Assembly (NCBI RefSeq): GCF_018531475.1
Contig: NZ_JAHDTG010000153.1
Location: 1 to 6,490 of the forward strand
Reading direction: 5' to 3'
DNA length: 6,490 bases
Source: Pseudonocardia mahuensis
Lineage (GTDB): Bacteria; Actinomycetota; Actinomycetes; Mycobacteriales; Pseudonocardiaceae
The notes beneath the pieces are model-generated. The model had not been told where the DNA came from, did no database searches, and saw only the letters and a program-made list of their open reading frames with translations. Position numbers and translations under genes: made by a program. How positions within the stretch are numbered: position 1 is the stretch's first letter; each line of letters starts with the position of its first letter. This document shows positions 1 to 6,003 of the stretch, piece after piece.

Positions 1-1
1 G

Positions 2-334
2 TCCGCGGCGGCGGCCCGTCCGGCGCCCGGCCCCGAGGCCGGCGAGCAGGCGAGCCCGGTGACGCAGGCGGCGGCCGCGCCGGGTCGCCGGTCCGCGCCG
101 GCGCCGGAGCCGGCCTCGGAGGAGGCCGGCGAGGGACCGCTGAGCGAGCGCGAGCGCGAGGTCGCGGCGCTGGTGCTCGACGGCCTGACCTACAAGCAGA
201 TCGGCGAGCGGCTGTTCATCTCGGCCAAGACGGTCGAGCACCACGTCGCGCGGATGCGTCAGCGACTCGGGGCGAACAGCCGTGGGGAGCTGTTCGCGCA
301 GCTGCGCCAGATCGTGGGGTCGCCGGGAGAGTGA
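2..334 (+). CDS. LuxR/NarL-type regulator, C-terminal part (5' end outside the window)
   Basis: The reading frame is open from the left edge to a TGA at 332-334, giving 110 visible residues. The first 45 or so are an Ala/Pro/Glu-rich linker. They lead into a complete LuxR-type helix-turn-helix at visible residues 46-106, with the typical LSEREREV start, the GLTYKQIGERLFIS turn region and the recognition helix KTVEHHVARMRQRLG. A GTG at 59 could start a 91-residue protein. However, the frame continues upstream of it through the same linker and no ribosome binding site precedes it, so this is more likely the DNA-binding end of a larger protein. In mycobacteria a large regulator of the iniBAC operon (IniR) lies next to it, and this gene occupies a comparable place. 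That link is inference. The gene converges on iniC with only 10 bases between the stops. Confidence 0.8.
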   Translation, partial: SAAAARPAPGPEAGEQASPVTQAAAAPGRRSAPAPEPASEEAGEGPLSEREREVAALVLDGLTYKQIGERLFISAKTVEHHVARMRQRLGANSRGELFAQLRQIVGSPGE

Positions 335-344
335 CGCCGGGCCG

Positions 345-1829
345 CTACCGCGGCGGCCTGCTCAGCCCGGCCAGGATGCCTTCACCGCTGCGCACGACCA
401 CCCGCGCGGCGTCCGCGGTCGCTCGGCTCGACAGTGGACTCTCCGCGCGTCGCTGCCAGCGGACGACGGCGTCGAGCGCGGCCGCGCGCAGCTCGTCGAC
501 CCCGGCCTCGGGTGGGAGCCCGAGCCGGGACGCCGCGGAGCCGCCGTCGCCGCCCAGCAACCGCTCGGCGTCCTCCATGGCGTCGGCGGACAGCCGGATC
601 CCGCCGGCCCGCAGCGCCGACAGCATGCGCAGCTCGACGAACTCGTGTGCGCCCGCGAGGATGCGCTCGACCTCGGCCACCAGCGGCGCCGCCGAGGGGC
701 GCGGCTCGCGCTGCAGCACCATCTCGACCGCCAGCAGCGCGGAACGCGCCTTGAGCAGGTCGCGCCGCTCGGTGAACTGGTTGGCCAGCACCGTGCGCAG
801 CTCGTCGAGGCCGCTGCGCTTCACCAGCTCCTCGGCCACCCGGGACGGGTCCTTGATGCCCTGGCGCACCAGTGTCGTCCCCAGCCGGACCCCGAACAGG
901 CCGAACCGTTCGATCAGGCGGGCTCTGGTGTCCGTGTTGGGGGACGCCAGGTCGGCGCGGACGAACCGGTCGACCGACAGCAGCATCGAGTCCAGGTCGG
1001 CGCGCGGCAGCGCGGCGAGCTCGGTGAGCGCGGTGAACTCGTCCTGGCGCATCGTGCGGCCGGTCTGGGCCAGCAGCCCCGCCACGGCGACGACGGTCTG
1101 GCACAGTCCGCGCAGCTTGTCGTCGGAGCGGTAGCGCCGCGCGATCCGCCGTGCCGAGCTGAGCGCGTCGAGCCGCCCCACGCCGATCTCGTCGGCCCGG
1201 GAGAGCACGGCGATCGTGTTGACCGGCGTGGCCCGGGCCACTCCCTGGTCGAAGAAGGACTCGAGGAAGCGAACGTCGCTCGCGTGCAGGTGCCGCATCA
1301 GGTAGACGACCGCGTCGGCCTGCGTCGGTGAGTCCTCGGGGGCGAGGAAGGCCCCGGCGCGGGCCGAGATGTCCGCGGACAGCGACGCGATCCCCGGGGT
1401 GTCGATCAGGGTGGTGGACCGCAGGTTCTGCGACGGCCAGTCGACGACGAGCCGGTCGACCTCCTCGGTCGGCGTGCCCTGCAGGTCGAACGACAGCGCA
1501 CCGTGCGACCGGCTGACCGTCAGCTGCCGGGGCGGCGCGGTGCGCGGGAACATCTGCACCCGCGGCACCGGCGCGTCCTGGTACCAGGTCACCACGCGGG
1601 TGCACTCGCCCGCGTCGGTCGGTGCGATCTCCTCGCCGACCAGCGCGTTGAGCAATGTCGACTTGCCCGCCTTGACCTTGCCCGCGATGGCCACCCGCAG
1701 CGGCTCGTCGAAGCGGCTGAGGTGGTGCTGCAGCCAGCCGACGGCCTGCGGGTTGTCGCGGTAGGTGTCGATGGTGCGGCGGAGCAGGACGCGGACGACG
1801 GAGCCGAGGCTCGGCGCGGGCCCGCTCAT
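345..1829 (-). CDS. iniC: IniC-like dynamin-family GTPase
   Basis: This 494-residue protein has the length of mycobacterial IniC (about 493) and resembles it along its whole length. The P-loop is GKVKAGKS at residues 50-57, a candidate switch I threonine is T77 (ECTRVVTW), the G3 motif is DTPG at 143-146, and the G4-like motif SRAD at 210-213 departs from the usual [NT]KxD. After the GTPase domain comes a mostly helical Arg/Leu/Ala-rich region, as expected for the stalk of a bacterial dynamin-like protein. I see no long hydrophobic segment, unlike its partner IniA. The ATG start is fixed by an ATGA overlap with the iniA stop, which implies translational coupling; the stop is TAG. IniC is co-expressed with IniA in the mycobacterial cell-wall stress response. 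An accessory or hetero-oligomeric GTPase role is inferred. Confidence 0.88.
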   Translation of the reverse strand: MSGPAPSLGSVVRVLLRRTIDTYRDNPQAVGWLQHHLSRFDEPLRVAIAGKVKAGKSTLLNALVGEEIAPTDAGECTRVVTWYQDAPVPRVQMFPRTAPPRQLTVSRSHGALSFDLQGTPTEEVDRLVVDWPSQNLRSTTLIDTPGIASLSADISARAGAFLAPEDSPTQADAVVYLMRHLHASDVRFLESFFDQGVARATPVNTIAVLSRADEIGVGRLDALSSARRIARRYRSDDKLRGLCQTVVAVAGLLAQTGRTMRQDEFTALTELAALPRADLDSMLLSVDRFVRADLASPNTDTRARLIERFGLFGVRLGTTLVRQGIKDPSRVAEELVKRSGLDELRTVLANQFTERRDLLKARSALLAVEMVLQREPRPSAAPLVAEVERILAGAHEFVELRMLSALRAGGIRLSADAMEDAERLLGGDGGSAASRLGLPPEAGVDELRAAALDAVVRWQRRAESPLSSRATADAARVVVRSGEGILAGLSRPPR

Positions 1830-3667
1830 GCCGTGCCCTGCGTGATGCTGGCCGGGGTCGAGGACAGCAGCGCCTTGGCTCGGTCGGCCAGCGCGTCGAT
1901 ACGGCTCAGCTCGGCCTTGAGATCGCGGATGCGCCGGTCGCGCTGCGACGCGTCGGTCTTCACGGCCTTCTGCGCTGCCGCGACGGATCCCGCCAGCGAC
2001 GTCGACACCTCCTGGGCCAGTTCGGTGAAATGGTCGCGCAGTTGCCGTTGCACGCGCCGGAGCATGTCCCGCGAGTCCTTGCCCACCTGGAACGTCACCT
2101 CGTCGATGTGGCGGCGAACGGCGTTCTTGGCGTCCTGTTGGCGCCGCTGCAGGGAGCGCTTGGCCTCATCCTTGAGCTGCTTGCGACCCAGGAGCAGTGC
2201 ACCTCCCGCCGCGGCGATGGGCGCGGCGATGCCGATACCGGGGATGAGGCTGAGCGGCATCAGGAACATGAGCCCGCCCATATAGCCGCCGCGCATGCCG
2301 CTGAGGATGCGCTCGCCGGCGCCGAACTTCTCCGACTGCGGTTGCTCCAGTGCGTTGACCTTGCCTGCCATCTCGCCGGAGTTGTCGAACCGCAGCTCGG
2401 GTAGCGCGACCTCGGCACCGGCGGCGAAGTGTTCGGCGACCTGACCGGCCAACCAGCGGGCGCGCTCGGCGGTCCAGACGAAGTTGGCCGACGCCGCCGA
2501 GGACACCTGCTGGTGGAACCACTCGGCGAACTGGTCCCAGATGTCGGCCGGGTCGGCGTCCTCGATCAGCTGCTCGGCCTCCCGCCCGATGGAGCGCAAC
2601 CGGTCGCGCAGGTCGTAGTCGATGTCGGAGATCAGGTCGGCGATCCCGTCGTTGAGCGTGGTCTGCCAGCGGGCCGAGCGCTGCCGCAGCTCGTCGGCCC
2701 GCGCCTTGGCCCGGGTCAGCTCGGAGACCAGGGCCTCGGCGTGTTCGGGATCCTCCTGGGCCTTCAGCTCGGCCTTCATGCTGGCCGCGAGCTGCTCGGC
2801 GACCGCACGGACGTCCTGGCTGGTGGAGCGGCGGTCCAGGTCGTCGGCGCGGGCGACCACCTTGCGCAGCAGGAAGCCGATCAGCTCCTTGAAGCCGGAC
2901 TCCTCCATCAGCGTGGCGTCCTGAGTCTTCGCCGCGTGCAGGCGCAGCGTCGAGGACACCGGGAAGATCTCGGACTGGATCCCCGCCGCGGCCAGGTGCC
3001 CCTGGTCGAGTTCGACGATCCGCCGCCAGTGCGGGTACAGGTCGGTCTTGGTGACCACGCAGGCCACGTTGGGGCACAGTTTCATGGCGGCCGACAGGAA
3101 CTCCAGCTCCGGGCCCGTGTACTCCTGCGCGGCGTCGGAGACCAGGATCACGGCGTCCGCACTGGGCAGCACCGACATGGTGGCGGCGCCGTGCGCGGAC
3201 CCGAGCCCGCCGACGCCGGGGGTGTCGACCAGCACGAGCCCGCCGGCCAGCAGCTTGCGGGGCAGCCCGACCTCGGCGTAGGACAGCTGCGCCTTGTTGC
3301 CCGGGTTGCCGGCCTCGGAGACGTACTCGGCGAGCCGGCCGATGGGGACCTCGGTGCGCTCGGGCGGGCGCTCGTCGTCGGTGCCGGACTCGCGCACCAG
3401 GGTCACCGACGTGGTCTCGGCGTGCCGGACGACCGTCGGGACGGCGGTGGAGATGTCGTCGTCGACCGGGCAGACGGGGGCGTTGACCAGCGCGTTGACC
3501 AGCTGGCTCTTGCCCTGCTTGAACTCCCCCACGATCAGCACCCGGACGTTGGGGTCGGCGAGCCGTTTGCGGGTCTGCCGCAGCCGGGCCCCGAGGTCGG
3601 GGCGCTCGTAGGCCGTCGTCGCTTTCAGGGCGAGGTCGACGAGATCGACTGCTGCCGGAACTGCCAC
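1826..3667 (-). CDS. iniA: IniA-like dynamin-family GTPase (membrane remodelling)
   Basis: This 613-residue protein is close to mycobacterial IniA (about 640). GTPase motifs are GEFKQGKS at 47-54 (P-loop), DISTAVPT at 71-78 (switch I), DTPG at 148-151 (G3) and TKTD at 206-209 (G4, canonical). Charged helical, coiled-coil-like regions follow at about 283-370 and 495-605. A hydrophobic stretch at about 460-494, rich in Gly, Met, Leu, Ile and Ala, matches a membrane-inserting tip or paddle. Mycobacterial IniA is a bacterial dynamin-like protein that binds and severs membranes in a GTP-dependent way; the same role here is inferred. The start is GTG, with GAGGAGG (3679-3685) 11 bases upstream, slightly far but strong. 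A hairpin lies between this gene and the upstream iniB copy, so it may be expressed partly on its own. Confidence 0.9.
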   Translation of the reverse strand: MAVPAAVDLVDLALKATTAYERPDLGARLRQTRKRLADPNVRVLIVGEFKQGKSQLVNALVNAPVCPVDDDISTAVPTVVRHAETTSVTLVRESGTDDERPPERTEVPIGRLAEYVSEAGNPGNKAQLSYAEVGLPRKLLAGGLVLVDTPGVGGLGSAHGAATMSVLPSADAVILVSDAAQEYTGPELEFLSAAMKLCPNVACVVTKTDLYPHWRRIVELDQGHLAAAGIQSEIFPVSSTLRLHAAKTQDATLMEESGFKELIGFLLRKVVARADDLDRRSTSQDVRAVAEQLAASMKAELKAQEDPEHAEALVSELTRAKARADELRQRSARWQTTLNDGIADLISDIDYDLRDRLRSIGREAEQLIEDADPADIWDQFAEWFHQQVSSAASANFVWTAERARWLAGQVAEHFAAGAEVALPELRFDNSGEMAGKVNALEQPQSEKFGAGERILSGMRGGYMGGLMFLMPLSLIPGIGIAAPIAAAGGALLLGRKQLKDEAKRSLQRRQQDAKNAVRRHIDEVTFQVGKDSRDMLRRVQRQLRDHFTELAQEVSTSLAGSVAAAQKAVKTDASQRDRRIRDLKAELSRIDALADRAKALLSSTPASITQGTA

Positions 3668-3708
3668 GGCCTTGCTGCCCTCCTCGCCGTCCGCGGGTGC
3701 GCGGACGT

Positions 3709-3733
3709 GTCGTATGAGACCGTCGTATCAGAC
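3709..3733. repeat. Tandem 12-base direct repeats upstream of iniA
   Basis: GTCGTATGAGAC (3709-3720) and GTCGTATCAGAC (3722-3733) differ at one base and have a 13-base period. They lie 42 bases upstream of the iniA GTG, past the hairpin that follows iniB copy A. On the transcribed strand they read GTCTGATACGAC and GTCTCATACGAC, whose TGATAC and TCATAC cores are AT-richer than the surroundings and could be -10 elements. No convincing -35 is visible. A paired operator or an iniA promoter is possible; the function is unproven. Confidence 0.4.
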
Positions 3734-3753
3734 CACTGCACCCTGCGCCTACA

Positions 3754-3810
3754 CGACGAAGCCGGCTCCGCCATCCCGGGGTGTCCGGAAAGGGCGGAGC
3801 CGGCTCGTCG
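3754..3810 (-). terminator. Strong hairpin between iniB copy A and iniA
   Basis: The left arm at 3754-3772 and right arm at 3793-3810 pair over 18 base pairs with a single bulged A, around a 20-base loop; the core is GCCGGCTCCGCC against GGCGGAGCCGGC. It begins 45 bases past the stop of iniB copy A. There is no clear U-run after it, which is common for actinobacterial terminators. It could fully or partly terminate iniB transcripts, or act as a processing or stability stem within an iniB-iniA-iniC transcript. Confidence 0.65.
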
Positions 3811-3855
3811 GTCAGGTCAGGCTACCGGTTGTGACCGGCGCCGGCCCGTGCGCTG

Positions 3856-4716
3856 TCAGCCGAGCACGGTCTCGGTGTTGCCCGTGCCGTTGACGCTCGT
3901 GTCGATCGTGGTGTTGCCCGAGTCCTCGATCGTGTTCTGGCTGTTGTCGTTGTGCGAGTCGTTCACGCTGGCGTCGACGTCGACGTTGCCGACGTTCTCC
4001 CGGCTGTTGTCGCTGTAGTCGTTGTGCGAGTCGTTGACGCTGCGGTCGCTGTTGTCGTTGTGCGAGTCGTTGACGCTGCGGTCGGTGTTGTCGACCGTGG
4101 CGTTGCCGCCGGAGGCGAAGGCGGCGCCGTCGCCGAGGGTGACGTCGCCGTCGATGTCGGTGCTGGTGGCGTTGCCGTTGCCGAAGGCGGTGGTGTTGTC
4201 GTCGCCGTTCACGACGTTGTTGCCGTCACCGACGACGTTGCCGTCACCGGTGGTGATGGTCGAGTCCTCGATGTCGCCGCCGGCGGCGACCGCACCGTCG
4301 CCGGAGGCGACCACGGAGTCGACATCGATGTCCTGGCGGAAGTCGCCGCCGCCGGTGTCGATCTGCTGGTTCACCGAGTTGTCGACGATGGTGTCGCGGT
4401 CGTCGACGTAGTTGTTGGTGATGTAGGTGTTCAGGTACTTGACCGCGGCCTCGTGGTTGCTCTCGTCGTCGGACGGCTTCGGCGGCGGGGGCAGCTGCAC
4501 GTGGTTGTGGTTGCCGCCGGTGTTGTAGTCGCGCTCGAAGCTCGCGGTCTGGTTGTCCTCGATCAGCACCAGCGCGTCGTGGACGTCCTCAGGGGTCAGC
4601 TCGGTCAGCCCGCAGGAGGACAGGAACCCCTCGGGGTCCTCCTGGAAGGCGGCCCGCGTCTCCGGGTCGCGGAACAGGTTGAGCAGCAGGTCGAGCAGCG
4701 AGGTCGGAGCGCTCAT
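3856..4716 (-). CDS. IniB-type N-terminal domain protein with acidic repetitive tail, copy A
   Basis: This is a 286-residue protein. Residues 6-36 (SLLDLLLNLFRDPETRAAF through CGL) match the short helical N-terminal domain of IniB, which in mycobacteria likewise begins with an LxDxxLxLF-type helix and ends near an AGL/CGL motif. A conserved stretch at 49-72 and a proline linker (PPPP, 76-79) follow. From about residue 100 to the end the chain is dominated by Asp, Asn, Ser, Thr, Gly and Val. It has GDGN-type turns at 139-208 that suggest a beta-solenoid, then SVNDSHND units at 214, 226 and 250. The whole protein has only two lysines and one cysteine. No signal peptide or membrane segment is seen. 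Its position before iniA and iniC matches iniBAC order. The biochemical function is unknown. An ATG at 4725 abuts the ribosome binding site, so the start at 4716 is preferred. Confidence 0.82.
   Translation of the reverse strand: MSAPTSLLDLLLNLFRDPETRAAFQEDPEGFLSSCGLTELTPEDVHDALVLIEDNQTASFERDYNTGGNHNHVQLPPPPKPSDDESNHEAAVKYLNTYITNNYVDDRDTIVDNSVNQQIDTGGGDFRQDIDVDSVVASGDGAVAAGGDIEDSTITTGDGNVVGDGNNVVNGDDNTTAFGNGNATSTDIDGDVTLGDGAAFASGGNATVDNTDRSVNDSHNDNSDRSVNDSHNDYSDNSRENVGNVDVDASVNDSHNDNSQNTIEDSGNTTIDTSVNGTGNTETVLG
3899..4425 (-). repeat. 527-base perfect repeat, copy A
   Basis: Base-by-base comparison at an offset of 1210 shows no mismatch with 5109-5635. It encodes residues from about 98 to 272 of copy A, that is, nearly all the acidic repetitive tail. 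Identity stops sharply at both ends: 3898 differs from 5108, and 4426 from 5636. Diverged homologous sequence lies outside. Confidence 0.97.
3946..4077 (-). repeat. Three 24-base units encoding SVNDSHND, copy A
   Basis: The units are at 3946-3969, 4018-4041 and 4054-4077. The last two are identical and 36 bases apart; the first differs by one base (TTCACG for TTGACG). They encode SVNDSHND three times in the C-terminal tail, the first two in a 12-residue period with the flanking (N/Y)SD. This looks like internal expansion of a structural repeat. Confidence 0.9.
4502..4572 (-). repeat. 71-base perfect repeat, copy A
   Basis: It is identical to 5724-5794 at an offset of 1222. It encodes residues 49-72 (LVLIEDNQTASF through GNHN), at the junction of the IniB-type domain and the linker. 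It is separated from the 527-base block by a diverged linker of 76 bases here and 88 bases in copy B. Confidence 0.95.
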
Positions 4717-4730
4717 GCGATTCATCTCCT
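4714..4730 (-). promoter_or_regulatory. Ribosome binding site with abutting ATG, iniB copy A
   Basis: On the minus strand this reads AGGAG-ATG-AATCGC-ATG. The first ATG (4725) touches the AGGAG with no spacer, so it should be a poor start. The second, in frame (4716), has a 9-base spacer and is taken as the start. Copy B has the same arrangement. The protein would differ by only three residues (MNR). Confidence 0.75.
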
Positions 4731-4783
4731 GAGGAAGAAGTTCGGTTCGGGCTGCCGGTGTCGATCTCCCGGCGCTGAGGAGA

Positions 4784-4834
4784 AAGTTAGTGCGGTGGGC
4801 GTCCCGGGCCATCGGGGATCAACCAGAGTTCGGA
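4784..4834 (-). promoter_or_regulatory. Promoter and upstream box of iniB copy A
   Basis: In the direction of transcription there is TCCGAAC (4828-4834), then the box GATCCCCGATGGCC (4807-4820), then TAACTT (4784-4789) as a -10 element. GATGGC sits in the -35 place with an 18-base spacer. The same elements at the same spacing occur before copy B, although intervening bases differ. The box does not resemble a TTGACA -35, so activator dependence is likely. It also forms part of an imperfect inverted repeat with CATCGGGATCAA just upstream, around a 12-base centre. Confidence 0.65.
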
Positions 4835-5015
4835 TTGATCCCGATGCGGGGACGGCGATGGCCGGCGATAGGGGGATCGGGGGCGCGGGCCTACCCCGGG
4901 CCCGGGTGCGTCGGGGGTGTCGATGCAGCTCAGGGGCCTAGGACGAGGATCCACCACTCGGTCGGGCGACGGGGCTGCGACTCCCGGACCGGGGCTGTCG
5001 GCACCGCAACGGCGA

Positions 5016-5051
5016 CGACCCCGCCGCCCGGGGAACCGGTCGGCGGGGTCG
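5016..5051 (-). terminator. Hairpin after iniB copy B
   Basis: CGACCCCGCCG (5016-5026) and CGGCGGGGTCG (5041-5051) form a perfect 11-base-pair GC-rich stem with a 14-base loop, 14 bases past the copy B stop. There is no U-run. It probably terminates the copy B transcript before the copy A promoter. It is unrelated in sequence to the hairpin after copy A. Confidence 0.65.
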
Positions 5052-5065
5052 CCTGCGGGTCAGGG

Positions 5066-5938
5066 TCAGCCGACCTCGACCTCGGTGTTGAACGAGTCTT
5101 CGGTGCTGGTGTCGATCGTGGTGTTGCCCGAGTCCTCGATCGTGTTCTGGCTGTTGTCGTTGTGCGAGTCGTTCACGCTGGCGTCGACGTCGACGTTGCC
5201 GACGTTCTCCCGGCTGTTGTCGCTGTAGTCGTTGTGCGAGTCGTTGACGCTGCGGTCGCTGTTGTCGTTGTGCGAGTCGTTGACGCTGCGGTCGGTGTTG
5301 TCGACCGTGGCGTTGCCGCCGGAGGCGAAGGCGGCGCCGTCGCCGAGGGTGACGTCGCCGTCGATGTCGGTGCTGGTGGCGTTGCCGTTGCCGAAGGCGG
5401 TGGTGTTGTCGTCGCCGTTCACGACGTTGTTGCCGTCACCGACGACGTTGCCGTCACCGGTGGTGATGGTCGAGTCCTCGATGTCGCCGCCGGCGGCGAC
5501 CGCACCGTCGCCGGAGGCGACCACGGAGTCGACATCGATGTCCTGGCGGAAGTCGCCGCCGCCGGTGTCGATCTGCTGGTTCACCGAGTTGTCGACGATG
5601 GTGTCGCGGTCGTCGACGTAGTTGTTGGTGATGTACTTGTTGAGGTACTCGACGCCGGCCTTGTGCGACTCGGCGCCGTCACCGTGGTGGTCGTGGTGCG
5701 CGGGCGGCGGCGGCAGGTGGACCTGGTTGTGGTTGCCGCCGGTGTTGTAGTCGCGCTCGAAGCTCGCGGTCTGGTTGTCCTCGATCAGCACCAGGGCGTC
5801 GTAGACGTCCTCGGCCGACAGGTTCTCCAGGCCGTGATCGGCCAGCTCGCCGTACGGGTCCTCGTTGAACTCCGCGCGGGCGTCCTCGTCGTTGATCAGG
5901 TGCAGGATGAATTCCAGCAGGGAGAACTGCTCGGCCAT
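5066..5938 (-). CDS. IniB-type N-terminal domain protein with acidic repetitive tail, copy B
   Basis: This 290-residue protein is a paralogue of copy A. Its N-terminal domain (SLLEFILHLINDEDARAEF through HGL, residues 6-37) keeps the same helical pattern but many residues differ. Residues 43-71 are almost identical to copy A. The linker at 74-98 is different: after PPPP it is His-rich (HHDHH at 81-85, another His at 92) and four residues longer. The tail from about 102 to 276 is the same protein as in copy A, encoded by identical DNA, and only the last 14 residues diverge again (ending VEVG against TVLG). It has two lysines and no cysteine, no signal peptide and no membrane segment. The start at 5938 follows AGGAG by nine bases. 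It is transcribed from its own promoter, divergently from the Hsp70 gene. Function is unknown; the His cluster might bind metal, but that is a guess. Confidence 0.82.
   Translation of the reverse strand: MAEQFSLLEFILHLINDEDARAEFNEDPYGELADHGLENLSAEDVYDALVLIEDNQTASFERDYNTGGNHNQVHLPPPPAHHDHHGDGAESHKAGVEYLNKYITNNYVDDRDTIVDNSVNQQIDTGGGDFRQDIDVDSVVASGDGAVAAGGDIEDSTITTGDGNVVGDGNNVVNGDDNTTAFGNGNATSTDIDGDVTLGDGAAFASGGNATVDNTDRSVNDSHNDNSDRSVNDSHNDYSDNSRENVGNVDVDASVNDSHNDNSQNTIEDSGNTTIDTSTEDSFNTEVEVG
5109..5635 (-). repeat. 527-base perfect repeat, copy B
   Basis: The partner of 3899-4425, identical at every position including synonymous sites. The two repeats are in direct orientation with starts 1210 bases apart, so recombination between them would delete 1210 bases and leave one hybrid gene. 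Confidence 0.97.
5156..5287 (-). repeat. Three 24-base units encoding SVNDSHND, copy B
   Basis: The units lie at 5156-5179, 5228-5251 and 5264-5287, in the same arrangement as in copy A because they fall inside the identical 527-base block. Confidence 0.9.
5724..5794 (-). repeat. 71-base perfect repeat, copy B
   Basis: The partner of 4502-4572. It encodes the conserved domain-linker junction (residues 49-72) and is bounded on both sides by diverged sequence. Confidence 0.95.
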
Positions 5939-5952
5939 CGGGATCATCTCCT
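5936..5952 (-). promoter_or_regulatory. Ribosome binding site with abutting ATG, iniB copy B
   Basis: On the minus strand this reads AGGAG-ATG-ATCCCG-ATG. The ATG at 5947 touches the AGGAG, while the in-frame ATG at 5938 has a 9-base spacer and is the preferred start, as in copy A. Confidence 0.75.
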
Positions 5953-6003
5953 GGTGTCGCGTCTGATGTTCTGGGCCGGGCTTCCGCCCTGGCGTTGACG
6001 ATG

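Larger units (their letters stand above)
4717..5065. other. Intergenic region between the two iniB-type genes
   Basis: These 349 bases hold, in transcription order on the minus strand, the terminator-like hairpin of copy B (5016-5051), about 120 bases with no recognised element, a distal GATCCCC element (4872-4878), the proximal box and promoter of copy A, and its roughly 60-base leader. The frame of copy A stays open upstream to an ATG at 4812, but that start would lie inside the promoter and lacks a ribosome binding site. No gene is supported here. Confidence 0.7.

Noticed and set aside
59..334. GTG at 59 as start of a stand-alone 91-residue LuxR-type protein
   Set aside because: The frame continues upstream with the same Ala/Pro-rich linker and no ribosome binding site precedes the GTG, so a longer protein is more likely.
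335..344. Bidirectional terminator between the LuxR-type gene and iniC
   Set aside because: The gap is only 10 bases and I could not find a convincing uninterrupted stem across the two stop codons.
282..1331. Long plus-strand open frames opposite iniC, including 282-1331 and 331-1134
   Set aside because: They lie antisense to iniC, which has full GTPase motifs. Their Arg/Ser/Ala- or Gln-rich translations show no domain and are typical of high-GC shadow frames.
2429..4018. 529-codon plus-strand frame opposite iniA and the end of iniB copy A
   Set aside because: It crosses two real minus-strand genes and the hairpin, and has Gly/Val/Gln-rich composition without motifs.
3946..4077. Regular 24-base repeats as a possible CRISPR array
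   Set aside because: The repeats are in frame, encode SVNDSHND inside a gene, have irregular spacing and lack unique spacers or cas genes.
4717..4812. Upstream ATG at 4812 for iniB copy A (and likewise 6121 for copy B)
   Set aside because: These extensions would run through the predicted promoters, lack ribosome binding sites, and are not similar to each other as proteins.
3856..5938. Duplication caused by an insertion element, or tail repeats as RTX calcium-binding nonapeptides
   Set aside because: There is no transposase, terminal inverted repeat or target duplication. The GDGN turns do not follow the GGxGxDxxx RTX pattern.
3952..5998. Val/Asp/Ala-rich plus-strand frames opposite both iniB copies
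   Set aside because: They mirror the repetitive codons of the minus-strand tails. The genes on the minus strand have ribosome binding sites, promoters and a recognisable N-terminal domain.
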